From the NCBI GenBank assembly GCA_017617315.1, contig JAFZWM010000007.1:62001-126000 (forward strand): a stretch of DNA of 64,000 nucleotides, in the 5' to 3' direction. The notes beneath the pieces were generated by a model that saw only the letters and a program-made list of their open reading frames with translations, ran no database searches and had not been told where the DNA came from. This document shows, piece after piece, positions 36,699 through 45,747 of the stretch. The stretch is from Bacteroidaceae bacterium. GTDB lineage: Bacteria; Bacteroidota; Bacteroidia; Bacteroidales; Bacteroidaceae. Positions within the stretch are counted from its first letter, which is position 1, and each line of letters starts with the position of its first letter. The translations under genes and the position numbers were made by a program.

Positions 36699-38171
36699 TT
36701 ATTCTGCATTGTTCGTCTTGACCTTGCTGAGTTTTACCTTTTTTGTATCAGACAGATGGAAAGGCGGACGCTCATCGTGTTTTCTTGTAGATAGGATGAT
36801 GTTCTTCAGCCTGATGCCCTCGGCGTGTGTGATGGCGAATCCCCATGCCGGCTGAATGCCGTGTGCCGACGGCTCGGGATAGTTTGCCTCGCCAAACTGA
36901 TTGGCTTTTCGTGCCGACGGAATGAAGAACGGATTCACTCCGCGCTGCTCGCGCACATCGTCGAGCGTGATGCCGCCGCGATATTCGATATTTACGTTTT
37001 TGATGCTTACGTTTCGCACGGGATGTCCCTTTGTTCCGGCAATGATGCAGGCATAGCGGCTGTCGGCATCCTTCACGCTTACGTTGCTGATGCTTATTCC
37101 GTTTACCGATGAATGGTGAAAGCCTTCTGGCGCTCTCATTCTGTCGCCCAGACGGATGTAGATAGGCGAGTTGCAGATGTCGTTCATTTGGATGTCGCTG
37201 ACGCTTACGTCCTCGATTGCCGCGCCGTCTACCGTCTCCAAGGCAAGGCCGCGGCAATGCTCGAATGTGCATCGGCGGATGGTTATGTGGCGGAATCCGC
37301 CGTTCGATTCCGTGCCCAGTTTTATGCGCCCTGTCGGACCGTCGCCGTCGGGTGCTTTAACGGCTGTTGTGGTGCGCGTGCCGTCTATCATCGTGCCGAT
37401 GTCGTATCCGCTAACATGGCAGTCCTCAACCAGAACGTGCTCTGTCGGCTTTTCGCGGCCAAGCGCGTATGAGCATTTCAGCACGATGGCATCGTCGTTT
37501 ATCGTGTTCACCTTGCAGTTTCTTATCACCACTCGCTCGCAGCAGTCAATGTCGAAGCCGTCGCGGTTGGTGTCGGCCGTTACGCCCTCAATCAGAAGGT
37601 CGTCGACGCCTGTCATGAGGAGGGCGAAATGTCCGCATTTCAGAAAGCTCAGTCCGCGAACCGTTACGTTGCGGCAGTCGCGCATGGCCAGAGCCTTGTT
37701 TGCCAAGGTCTTGCCGTTTTTGTTGTTCTTTATGCCGCGCGACAGAACATCCGTTCCGTCAATCAGCCCTTCGCCCTCAATCGTAACATCGTGCAGATTC
37801 TCGCCCCAGATAAGCGAGTTGTGCCAGTGGCTGTGCCCGAAGTCCTGAAAGTGCGAATCGTTTGGCTCTGGCTCGTCGTATCCGCCTTCTTCCGATACTT
37901 GCGCCGCCTTAATTACCGCTCCTTTCTCGAGCCTCAGCGTAACGCCCGATTTCAGTCTGATAGAGTAGCAGAGATATTGCCCTTCTGAAATCAGTACCGT
38001 TCCGCCGCCATCTTCCGAAGCCCTGTCGATGGCCTCGTTTATGGCAGGCGAGTCGATATGTTTTCCGTTGCCCGTCGCCCCGAAATCCCTTACGTTGTAT
38101 GTGGCTGCGAGTCCGCTTGTAAGATGCAGCGAAAGCAGCGCGAGAAATATAGTGTAGTTAACCTTGTTCAT
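36699..38171 (-). CDS. Polygalacturonase-like GH28 enzyme
   Basis: A 490-residue exported beta-helix hydrolase with signal peptide ending near SGLAA. It begins TYNVRDFGATGNGKHIDSPAI, typical of GH28. The catalytic acid groups lie in NRDGFDIDCC (about residue 206) and INDDAIVLKC (about residue 227). The RIKLGTESNGGF line replaces the classical RIK plus GHG motifs. GH28 members cleave alpha-1,4-galacturonan or related linkages in pectin. It lies 4 bp downstream of the hybrid sensor gene on the same strand, so regulator and enzyme are cotranscribed. Confidence 0.87.
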   Translation of the reverse strand: MNKVNYTIFLALLSLHLTSGLAATYNVRDFGATGNGKHIDSPAINEAIDRASEDGGGTVLISEGQYLCYSIRLKSGVTLRLEKGAVIKAAQVSEEGGYDEPEPNDSHFQDFGHSHWHNSLIWGENLHDVTIEGEGLIDGTDVLSRGIKNNKNGKTLANKALAMRDCRNVTVRGLSFLKCGHFALLMTGVDDLLIEGVTADTNRDGFDIDCCERVVIRNCKVNTINDDAIVLKCSYALGREKPTEHVLVEDCHVSGYDIGTMIDGTRTTTAVKAPDGDGPTGRIKLGTESNGGFRHITIRRCTFEHCRGLALETVDGAAIEDVSVSDIQMNDICNSPIYIRLGDRMRAPEGFHHSSVNGISISNVSVKDADSRYACIIAGTKGHPVRNVSIKNVNIEYRGGITLDDVREQRGVNPFFIPSARKANQFGEANYPEPSAHGIQPAWGFAITHAEGIRLKNIILSTRKHDERPPFHLSDTKKVKLSKVKTNNAE

Positions 38172-38175
38172 TTGT

Positions 38176-41100
38176 CTATGAGTTTTTCTTTTTTACTTCC
38201 GACGGAAGAATTCCGAATTCCTTTTTGAATGTTTCGCGGAAGTGCGACATCTGGTTGAAGCCCGTCATCATGGCGGCTTCGGTAACGTTGTAGTCGCCGC
38301 TTTCGAGCAGCTTGTAGCAATGTTGCAGGCGGAACTTTCGGATGTATTCCTTGGCGGTCATTCCTGTCAGAGCCTTAACCTTGCGGTAGAATGTGCTGTG
38401 GCTCATCGCCATCTTGTCTGTAACGAACGGAAGGTCGATGTCCTGGTTCATTATGTTGCTGGCAATGATGTCGTTAAGCTTGTCGAGGAATTCTTGGTCC
38501 AGACGGCTTAGCTTAGCTACGTTTACCGTCTGCGGAGTTTCCTCAACCACCTTTTCCGGCTCTATGCTGCGGTTGCCGATGTACTCGGCCAGTCGCCGGC
38601 GCGCCGTGAGCAGATTCTTTATTCGGCTTGCCAGAAGCTTGGCGGTGAAAGGCTTGGTGATGTACGAGTCTGCGCCGCTGTCGTAGCCGTCTTCCTTGTC
38701 CTCGTCGCTGTCTTTGGCCGTGAGCAGGATTATCGGGATGTGGCTCGTGCGGATGTCGCCCTTCAGCACTCGCGTAAGCTGAATACCGTTCATCTTAGGC
38801 ATCATGATGTCGCTTACGATTATGTCGGGAATCTGTTCCTGAGCCATTTGCATGCCTTCCTCGCCGTTTGTTGCCTCGATTATGCGGAAGTCGTCGCAGA
38901 ACGAGTCGGCAATGTACTGGCGGATGTCGGCGTTGTCCTCTACAACCAGAAGCGTAGGCTGACATTCGCCCTGCGCCTCCTGGTCCGCTTCCTGTGTCTC
39001 GTCTTCCGAGACGGACTGAACCGCCTCGTCGTCCTTGTGCAGAGCGTTAGGGTAAGTGTTGTCGATGTTCAGCGAGAGGGTGAAGCGGCTGCCTCGTCCT
39101 TCGGTACTCTCAACGCTTAGCTGACCCTCGTGAAGGTCGGCGAGCGATTTTACGAGAGCCAGTCCGATGCCCGTTCCCGATGCCTGATGGCCGTCGTTTG
39201 CCTGATAGTAGCGCTCGAAGACGTGCGGCAGGGCTTCGGGACTGATGCCGTAGCCCGTGTCGGCAACCGATATGCTTATCATTCCGTCTTCTGTCGAGCT
39301 TACGGTTGTGCTGATGCTGCCTTCCTCGGTATATTTCATTGCGTTCGAGAGCAGATTGTTAAGCACGGTGGTTATGATTTCGGAGTCGAAATAGACGCTT
39401 GGCAGCGAGTTGCCGATGCTGAATTCGAACTTCACCTTTGGATTTCTGTTCAGCTCGTTGTAGTAGAGGCATATTTCGCGCACAAACTTGCCCAAATCGC
39501 CCTTTGCCACTGTAAGGCGGCGGTTCTGCGTCTCGGCTTTCCTGAATTCCAGAATCTCGTTTATCAGCTCGCGCAGTCTGTCCGCGCTCTTCTGAATCAT
39601 CGACACGCGTCGGCGGCACGATTGCGGAAGCTGCTTGTCGTCGGCCAAATCCTCGAGCGGACCGAGGATGAGCGTTAGCGGAGTGCGCAGTTCGTGAGTT
39701 ATGTTGGTGAAGAATCTCAGTCGTTCCTCGTTCAGTTCCTGCTTCTGCTGGCTCTCGCGCTTTTCAAGTTCGAGCGAGTTGCGCAGCGTCAGGCGGCGTT
39801 TGTACGAGCGCATCAGCCATACAATCCATATAATCAGTGCGATGATGTAGATGGTATAGGCCCACCAGGTGCGCCAGAACGGCGGATTGATGATAATCTC
39901 GAGCTGGGTCTGCTTGGCATTTTCCCAGTCCTGATTCTTCAGTTTCGCCCTCAGAATGAAGGTGTAGTGTCCCGGCTGCAATCCGCGGAAGATAACGTCG
40001 TGGTCGTTGTCAATGTCGTACCACTTGTTGTCCATGCCCTTCATCATGTACGAGTATTCAACGTTCTCGGCCTGTGCAAAGTCGCGCACGGTAAATGTAA
40101 GGCGGATGGTGTTCTGGTTGTATTCCGTATAGACTCTTCTTTGCGAGTCGGGCATGACTTGCTGAAGTACGGTTTTCTTGCCCTCTGAAGCATAGTATTC
40201 GAAGGCAATAATCTGCACGTCAGAAACTTGCGAGCTTCTGTTAAGCAACTGCGGATTGAAATAGCATGCGCCCGATGCCGAGCCGAAATATATCGTGCCC
40301 TCGTTGCTTGTTATGGCTGCTCCGCTGGCGAATCCGGTAGGCTGGTGGGTGTCCTGAACTCCGAAGTTGTAGAAGCGTTTCGACTCTTTGTCAAAGCGCG
40401 ACAAGCCCGAATATGTGCTTATCCAGATGTCGCCGTCGCCGCTTTGTTGCAGAGCCTGAAGATGAATGTCGTTAAGCCCTTGCTGACGGCCGTAGCAGCT
40501 TATGCCTTTCAGATTAACCGGGTCGGCAAGATGTATTAGTCCTGCATCGGTTGCCAGCCATAGCCCCGAGTTTTTGCGGTCTTTTATAACCTGTCTTATC
40601 TTGTTCGACGGAAATCCGTCGGGTGTGGTAAGATGTTTGTGCTTGTTCGTTTTCAGGTTGAACGAATAGATGCCGTCGCCAAGAGTGGCAATGAAAATCT
40701 GGTTCTGCGATGTTTGCAGAATGCAGGTGATAGGTGAGTGCAGCGTTTTGCTTATAGCCTCGTGCTTCACTATTTTTCCGTCGTGATACTTGTATGCGCC
40801 ATATTCGGCACCAATCCATATTCCGCCGTCGGCATCTTCTGAGAACGAATGGATGTCCGAACCTTCGGGAAGAATCCTGATGTGCTCAAACTGCTCCGTC
40901 TCTCGGTCGAAGCGGAAGACGCCTTGGTCGTCGATACCTATCCACACGTTTCCGTTGCGGTCGGCCATCATGCAGCGCGGATAGCTGAATTCGCGGTGCA
41001 TCTTGTTCTGTCCCGACCACTGGCGCGTCATTTTCAGGTCGTGCCACAGCGACAGACCGTTTTCGTTGGCAATCCACAGTCCGTCGGACTTTGTGTCGTT

Positions 41101-42132
41101 TGCCATCGCGTTTATCGAGTGCTTTCCGTCGAGGATGTTGAAGTCTGGCTTCTGCGCGCTGATGAAGTCAACGCCAGTGCTGTGGTTTCCTATCCAGATG
41201 TTGCCGTAGGAGTCTTGCAAGATGCTTCGCGTGTTAAGCGATGAGGCTTTCACCGAAACGTTCTCGTAGCGCAAGGCGGCATTGTCGGGCGACAGAACCT
41301 TTATTCCGCCAATGTCGGTTGCAATCCACAGTGTGCCGTCGTTCATCTGTTTTATGTCGTACACGTTGTCCTCGAATCCGTTTGCGCCCGAAACCTTGCT
41401 GAAAGTTCCGGTGTTGGGGTCGAAGCGAGCCAGTCCGCGGTCTGTCCCGACCCATATTCGCTGCTGACGGTCTTTGTATATGCATCGCACGTTGTTTCCC
41501 GGCAGACCGTCTTTCTTCTCCGTCTTGTACTGATAGTTTGTTGTCTGTCCCGTGCTCAGGTCAACGATGCTCATTCCGTGCTGGGGATGACCGATGTACA
41601 GATGTCCTCGGCCATCTTCTATTGCGCATCGGTTGTCGTGCTGTTCTTTCAGTTTCAGGTTCACGGGCTGGAATTTGCCTTTCTCAATCTTCAGTTTCTG
41701 AATCTCGCCGCTGTCGTAAACAAGCCAGACACCGTCGGATGCCGATGCTATGTTGTTGATGCTCGATTTTACCAGACCGTTGTTGGCATTAAGAATCTCC
41801 GTCGTGCCTTTTGTAGGGTTGTAGACGGCCAGTCCGCGCTCCGTGCCTATGAGCATCTGTCCCGATGGCTCGTGCCAGTAGAGCGACGATATGTACTGTC
41901 CGCTCACAATCTCGCTTGTAACCACCGGCTGACACATTTTTCCGGCTATGCGGTTCACTCCGCTCTCGGTAGCAGCCCAAACGTAGCCCTGTCCGTCTAT
42001 GGCGATGGCGTTAACGAAATTGTTCGTCAGTCCGTCCGACGAGTTTATGCACTTCGAAATGTTGTGAACCTGAGCATACGTCATCAGGCTGCACAGCACA
42101 AATGTTGTTATTAGAATGATTTTCTTTCTCAT
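38176..42132 (-). CDS. Hybrid two-component system regulator (sensor kinase / response regulator / AraC)
   Basis: A 1318-residue one-protein signalling system of the type that controls polysaccharide utilization loci. In order: a signal peptide (MRKKIILITTFVLC ... YAQ), a periplasmic double propeller of two-component repeats (for example YVWAATESGVNR, RIWVGTDRGLAR, NIWIGNHSTGV) to about residue 640, a Y_Y_Y domain at about 680-750, a membrane segment (YTIYIIALIIWIVWLM), a HisKA with the phospho-His in NITHELRTPLTLILGP near residue 813, a HATPase with DTGYGISPEALP, a receiver domain with the acceptor Asp in VSDIMMPKMNG near 1106, and an AraC-type HTH at the C-terminus. The frame extends to a TTG at 42144, but the ATG at 42132 is the better start. 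It likely senses a pectin fragment in the periplasm and activates the locus. Confidence 0.95.
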   Translation of the reverse strand: MRKKIILITTFVLCSLMTYAQVHNISKCINSSDGLTNNFVNAIAIDGQGYVWAATESGVNRIAGKMCQPVVTSEIVSGQYISSLYWHEPSGQMLIGTERGLAVYNPTKGTTEILNANNGLVKSSINNIASASDGVWLVYDSGEIQKLKIEKGKFQPVNLKLKEQHDNRCAIEDGRGHLYIGHPQHGMSIVDLSTGQTTNYQYKTEKKDGLPGNNVRCIYKDRQQRIWVGTDRGLARFDPNTGTFSKVSGANGFEDNVYDIKQMNDGTLWIATDIGGIKVLSPDNAALRYENVSVKASSLNTRSILQDSYGNIWIGNHSTGVDFISAQKPDFNILDGKHSINAMANDTKSDGLWIANENGLSLWHDLKMTRQWSGQNKMHREFSYPRCMMADRNGNVWIGIDDQGVFRFDRETEQFEHIRILPEGSDIHSFSEDADGGIWIGAEYGAYKYHDGKIVKHEAISKTLHSPITCILQTSQNQIFIATLGDGIYSFNLKTNKHKHLTTPDGFPSNKIRQVIKDRKNSGLWLATDAGLIHLADPVNLKGISCYGRQQGLNDIHLQALQQSGDGDIWISTYSGLSRFDKESKRFYNFGVQDTHQPTGFASGAAITSNEGTIYFGSASGACYFNPQLLNRSSQVSDVQIIAFEYYASEGKKTVLQQVMPDSQRRVYTEYNQNTIRLTFTVRDFAQAENVEYSYMMKGMDNKWYDIDNDHDVIFRGLQPGHYTFILRAKLKNQDWENAKQTQLEIIINPPFWRTWWAYTIYIIALIIWIVWLMRSYKRRLTLRNSLELEKRESQQKQELNEERLRFFTNITHELRTPLTLILGPLEDLADDKQLPQSCRRRVSMIQKSADRLRELINEILEFRKAETQNRRLTVAKGDLGKFVREICLYYNELNRNPKVKFEFSIGNSLPSVYFDSEIITTVLNNLLSNAMKYTEEGSISTTVSSTEDGMISISVADTGYGISPEALPHVFERYYQANDGHQASGTGIGLALVKSLADLHEGQLSVESTEGRGSRFTLSLNIDNTYPNALHKDDEAVQSVSEDETQEADQEAQGECQPTLLVVEDNADIRQYIADSFCDDFRIIEATNGEEGMQMAQEQIPDIIVSDIMMPKMNGIQLTRVLKGDIRTSHIPIILLTAKDSDEDKEDGYDSGADSYITKPFTAKLLASRIKNLLTARRRLAEYIGNRSIEPEKVVEETPQTVNVAKLSRLDQEFLDKLNDIIASNIMNQDIDLPFVTDKMAMSHSTFYRKVKALTGMTAKEYIRKFRLQHCYKLLESGDYNVTEAAMMTGFNQMSHFRETFKKEFGILPSEVKKKNS

Positions 42133-42203
42133 GACAATCTTCAATGGGCTTTCCGCCGCGTTATGTTCGATTGTTATTTTAATAATGTGTCGTATATTTT
42201 GTG

Positions 42204-42232
42204 CAAATATACAAAAAAGAGCAAGCAGTCAA
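42204..42232 (-). promoter_or_regulatory. Promoter of the hybrid regulator gene
   Basis: Minus-strand TATATTTG (42211-42204) with TTG (42232-42230) 18 bp upstream, one base short of the usual spacing. The leader would be about 68 bases. Confidence 0.5.
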
Positions 42233-42392
42233 TGCAGTGCCTGCGCTTTTCGGATATATTGACGCTTAAGTGTATGCCGATTGCTGAATTATTGTGTTTT
42301 TTACGTTAAAATTCTATGTTTTTGCCTTATTCTGCCGAAAAAGTGTGTCCTAAATGGCAGAAATATGTCGGCATGTTCTTGATAAATCTTTC

Positions 42393-42400
42393 TACTTTTG
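42393..42400 (+). promoter_or_regulatory. Likely -7 box for susC, in the divergent intergenic region
   Basis: TACTTTTG matches TAnnTTTG exactly and lies 139 bp before the SusC start. No -33 TTTG is seen at the right distance, as expected for a promoter that needs an activator such as the hybrid regulator. The rest of the 406-bp divergent gap (42133-42538) contains no ORF. Confidence 0.45.
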
Positions 42401-42489
42401 TCGCAATTAAGTCGACGAAATCTATTACCATGGAGTTTCTCAAGACTTAACATAATACTAAGACAAATGTTTCTAATAAAAAAAGAAGC

Positions 42490-42508
42490 GTGAACATAAA
42501 GTGAACAT
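42490..42508 (+). repeat. Short direct repeat GTGAACAT in the susC leader
   Basis: Two copies of GTGAACAT start 11 bp apart (42490-42497 and 42501-42508), about one helical turn, 31 bp before the SusC start codon. This could be a regulator half-site pair or chance. Confidence 0.3.
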
Positions 42509-42538
42509 TTTAGTTAACTATAATTTTAATTTCAAGGT

Positions 42539-45500
42539 ATGGAAGTAAAAAAGAATCCAGAGAGTCGTTCTGCCATAGGCGGAAAGGCTGGCAAGAAAGG
42601 TTTCTGCCGCAGATGTCAGAACTTTCTTATTCTTCTTCTGATGGCTGTCTGTCCGGCTATTGCAATGGCACAGGGACAGCAGGTGTCGGGAAACGTCGTT
42701 GATGAGTCGGGCGACCCAATCATCGGCGCAAGCGTGCAGGTAAAGGGCACTAGCAACGGTACTATAACCGATTTCAACGGAACATTCAACATTTCGGGTG
42801 TGGCAAAGAATGCGAATCTTGTAATCTCTTACATCGGATTCCGCACTCAGACTATTCCGGTTGCAGGAAAAAATGATATCAAGGTCATTCTTGAAGAAGA
42901 CAAACAACTTCTCGACGAGGTTGTGGTTGTTGGTTACGGTATGCAGCGCAAGACCGATGTAACCGGAGCGCTTACCCGTGTGGGCGAGAAGGAACTCAAC
43001 TCTAAGCCAGTGGCAAATGCTTTTCAGGCATTGCAGGGAAAGGCTGCCGGAGTTGATATCACCTCAAACGAGCGTCCGGGTGAAGTTGGTAGCATTTTGA
43101 TTCGTGGTCAGCGTTCTATCGATGCCAGCGGCTCTCCTCTCTATGTGGTAGACGGTGTGCCATTGCAGGCTGGCGGTATCGAGTCTATCAACCCTCGCGA
43201 CATCGAGTCTATCGACATTCTGAAGGATGCTTCTTCTACTGCCATCTATGGTAGCCGAGGCGCAAACGGTGTTGTTCTGGTAACTACAAAACGCGGTCAG
43301 GAAGGCAAGACTCAGGTCTCATACGGCGGCTCTTTCACATTCGAGAATATTGTAGACAAGAGTCCTGCGATGAATGCAAGCGATTATATCACATGGCGTC
43401 GTTGGGCAATGTACAACCAGAGTCCAGATAAATATACTCCGGGCAATCAGCCAACCAAGGAGCAGGATAGCGAGTTCTTCAAGGGTGATAACACCGCACT
43501 CGCCAACGTAATGAAAGGATGGGAGAGCGGAACTTGGGACGGCTCAAAGGTTACTGATACCGACTGGACTGATTTCGTAACCCAAACAGGTATCACTCAG
43601 GAGCACACGCTTAGTGTTCGTGGCGGTACAAAGAACGTATCTGGATTTGTTTCTTTCGGTTACATGAAGAACAAAGGTACTCAGAAAGGTCAGGAGTACG
43701 AGCGTTACAACTTCTCGGCATCTGCCGATGTGTTGGGCAATAAGTGGTTTAAGGCTGGCGGCTCTTTCAACGCATCTTACAGCGTGCAACAGTATGGCTA
43801 TTCTAAGGCATACGGAACAAACTCTGGCCCAAATGACTTGTATGGTGCGGCAAAGGCAATTCTTCGCTATACATTGCCATACGATGAAGAAGGAAACATC
43901 ATCAACCAGCCGGGCGGTTCTACAACTAACACATATACTGTTATAGACGAGTGGACAAAGTCGAACGATAACCGCGAGAACTACCGCGTGTTGGGCAGTT
44001 TCTATGCCCAGCTTGATTTTGGCAAGATGTGGGAGAAATTGAGTGGCTTGCAGTGGAAGACACAGTTCGGACCAGAATTGCGTTACTATCGTAACGGAAA
44101 CTTCCTCGATGCAAGTTCTGTCAGCCGTGCTGGTGGTGGCAATACAGTAAGTCGTGGCGATGGTCGTCAGTTGGCTTGGACTCTCGATAATATGCTGCTC
44201 TTCAATAAGGAATTTGGTAAGCATAATGTTGGCGTAACTTTGTTGCAGAGTGCTTCAAAGTCAAATACCGAAAGTAGTAGTATCAGTGCTGCCAATATTC
44301 CTATTCCTTCTTTCTTATGGAATAATCTTGATAGTAAAACAACTATCGATTTGTCAAATTCAAAATTCAACGCAGCTACCAATAGTGATTTGAGCGAGAC
44401 TGCCATGACATCTTATATGGCTCGTGTAAACTACTCGTTCTTGGAACGTTACTTGGTTACTGCTTCTGCCCGTTGGGATGGTGCATCTGTGCTTGCTAAA
44501 GGAAATAAGTGGGATTTCTTCCCATCTATGGCATTTGGCTGGCGTATGGAGCAGGAGGAGTTCATGAAGGATCTTGACTGGCTCGACCAGTTGAAGGTGC
44601 GTTTTGGTGTCGGTGTTACAGGAAACTCTGCAGTTTCTCCTTATGGAACACTTGGTGTAATCAGTTCTTATTGGATGCCATATAGTACAGGCAACACTCA
44701 GATTTTGGTTGTGAATGACCCTTATTATTCAAGTGGTTCAAACCTGATGCCTAATAAGAAATTGAGTTGGGAAAAAACCACACAGTGGAATTTAGGTTTT
44801 GATTTCAGTGTTTTGAAGGGACGCATCGGTGGTACTATGGATTTTTATACTTCTCGTACTAATGATGTGATTCTTGACAAAACTATTGTAACGATAAGTG
44901 GTTATCCAAAGATGAAGGATAACATTGGTCAGACAAAGAATATTGGTTTTGAGTTTACTCTGAACACTACTCCGGTAATGACAAAAGATTTTGTTTGGAA
45001 TTCAAACATAAACTTTGCATGGCAGAAAGATGAAATCGTAGAACTTGCCAACGGCAAGCAAGACGATTTTAGTTCAAGTTGGTTCATCGGACAATCTATT
45101 GCTGTTTATTACGGCTATGCTTGTGCCGGAATCTGGCAGGAGGGCGATGCAGAGGAGATGGCTAAGTTCAACGCCAACGGCGAAAAGTTCACAGCTGGTA
45201 ATGTTCGCCCTGTAGATCAGAATGGCGACTATAAGATTGATGCCTCAGACCGTGTTGTTCTTGGCAACAAGAATCCTCGTCTCACAGCAGGATGGTCAAA
45301 CTCACTTTCATGGAAGGGCTTCGAACTTACATTGGAGTTGCAGGGACGTTTCAACTATATGATTAGCACTGGCGGCGAGGGTCAGCTCGGTATGTACCAG
45401 CAGCGTGAAATAAGCTACTGGACTCCAGAGAATACTGGTGCTGAGTGGCAGAAGCCTATCTATAGCCAGTCTGGTGGTGACCCATATTCTGGTCTGCTCG

Positions 45501-45718
45501 GTTTCAAGGATGCATCTTTCATCAAGGTTCGCAATTTGTCTCTTGGATATACCCTCGACAAGAATCTGCTTAAGAACCTTGGCATCAGCAACTTGAAGTT
45601 CTATATTCAGGGCCGCAACCTTGGTATGCTCTACTCTTCAGTAGACTTTATGGATCTTGATACAAACAAGACTTATTTCAACCGTGGCTTCACTTTGGGT
45701 ATGCAGGTTGATTTCTAA
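42539..45718 (+). CDS. SusC/RagA family TonB-linked outer membrane transporter
   Basis: A 1059-residue TonB-dependent outer-membrane barrel that imports oligosaccharides together with the SusD lipoprotein encoded next. An N-terminal extension of about 27 residues precedes the hydrophobic signal FLILLLMAVCPAIAMAQ. The carboxypeptidase-regulatory-like domain VSGNVVDESGDPIIGASVQV ... YIGFRTQTIP is followed by the TonB-box-like DEVVVVGYGMQRK. The plug contains ALQGKAAGVDI, YVVDGVPL, IESIDILKDASSTAIYGSRG and ANGVVLVTTKRG. A long barrel ends in an aromatic-terminal strand (MQVDF), as outer-membrane proteins do. It is preceded by a 139-base leader. Confidence 0.96.
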   Translation: MEVKKNPESRSAIGGKAGKKGFCRRCQNFLILLLMAVCPAIAMAQGQQVSGNVVDESGDPIIGASVQVKGTSNGTITDFNGTFNISGVAKNANLVISYIGFRTQTIPVAGKNDIKVILEEDKQLLDEVVVVGYGMQRKTDVTGALTRVGEKELNSKPVANAFQALQGKAAGVDITSNERPGEVGSILIRGQRSIDASGSPLYVVDGVPLQAGGIESINPRDIESIDILKDASSTAIYGSRGANGVVLVTTKRGQEGKTQVSYGGSFTFENIVDKSPAMNASDYITWRRWAMYNQSPDKYTPGNQPTKEQDSEFFKGDNTALANVMKGWESGTWDGSKVTDTDWTDFVTQTGITQEHTLSVRGGTKNVSGFVSFGYMKNKGTQKGQEYERYNFSASADVLGNKWFKAGGSFNASYSVQQYGYSKAYGTNSGPNDLYGAAKAILRYTLPYDEEGNIINQPGGSTTNTYTVIDEWTKSNDNRENYRVLGSFYAQLDFGKMWEKLSGLQWKTQFGPELRYYRNGNFLDASSVSRAGGGNTVSRGDGRQLAWTLDNMLLFNKEFGKHNVGVTLLQSASKSNTESSSISAANIPIPSFLWNNLDSKTTIDLSNSKFNAATNSDLSETAMTSYMARVNYSFLERYLVTASARWDGASVLAKGNKWDFFPSMAFGWRMEQEEFMKDLDWLDQLKVRFGVGVTGNSAVSPYGTLGVISSYWMPYSTGNTQILVVNDPYYSSGSNLMPNKKLSWEKTTQWNLGFDFSVLKGRIGGTMDFYTSRTNDVILDKTIVTISGYPKMKDNIGQTKNIGFEFTLNTTPVMTKDFVWNSNINFAWQKDEIVELANGKQDDFSSSWFIGQSIAVYYGYACAGIWQEGDAEEMAKFNANGEKFTAGNVRPVDQNGDYKIDASDRVVLGNKNPRLTAGWSNSLSWKGFELTLELQGRFNYMISTGGEGQLGMYQQREISYWTPENTGAEWQKPIYSQSGGDPYSGLLGFKDASFIKVRNLSLGYTLDKNLLKNLGISNLKFYIQGRNLGMLYSSVDFMDLDTNKTYFNRGFTLGMQVDF

Positions 45719-45747
45719 AATAATAAACTTAATAGAATTGTTTGAAT

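Noticed and set aside
39130-39678. A 182-codon open frame on the plus strand opposite the hybrid regulator
   Set aside because: It covers the kinase domain in antisense. The domain order of the regulator is unmistakable, and the G+C-richer codons leave the opposite strand open by chance.
42130-42144. TTG at 42144 as start of the hybrid regulator
   Set aside because: The ATG at 42132 gives a standard signal peptide; the extra four codons add nothing conserved.
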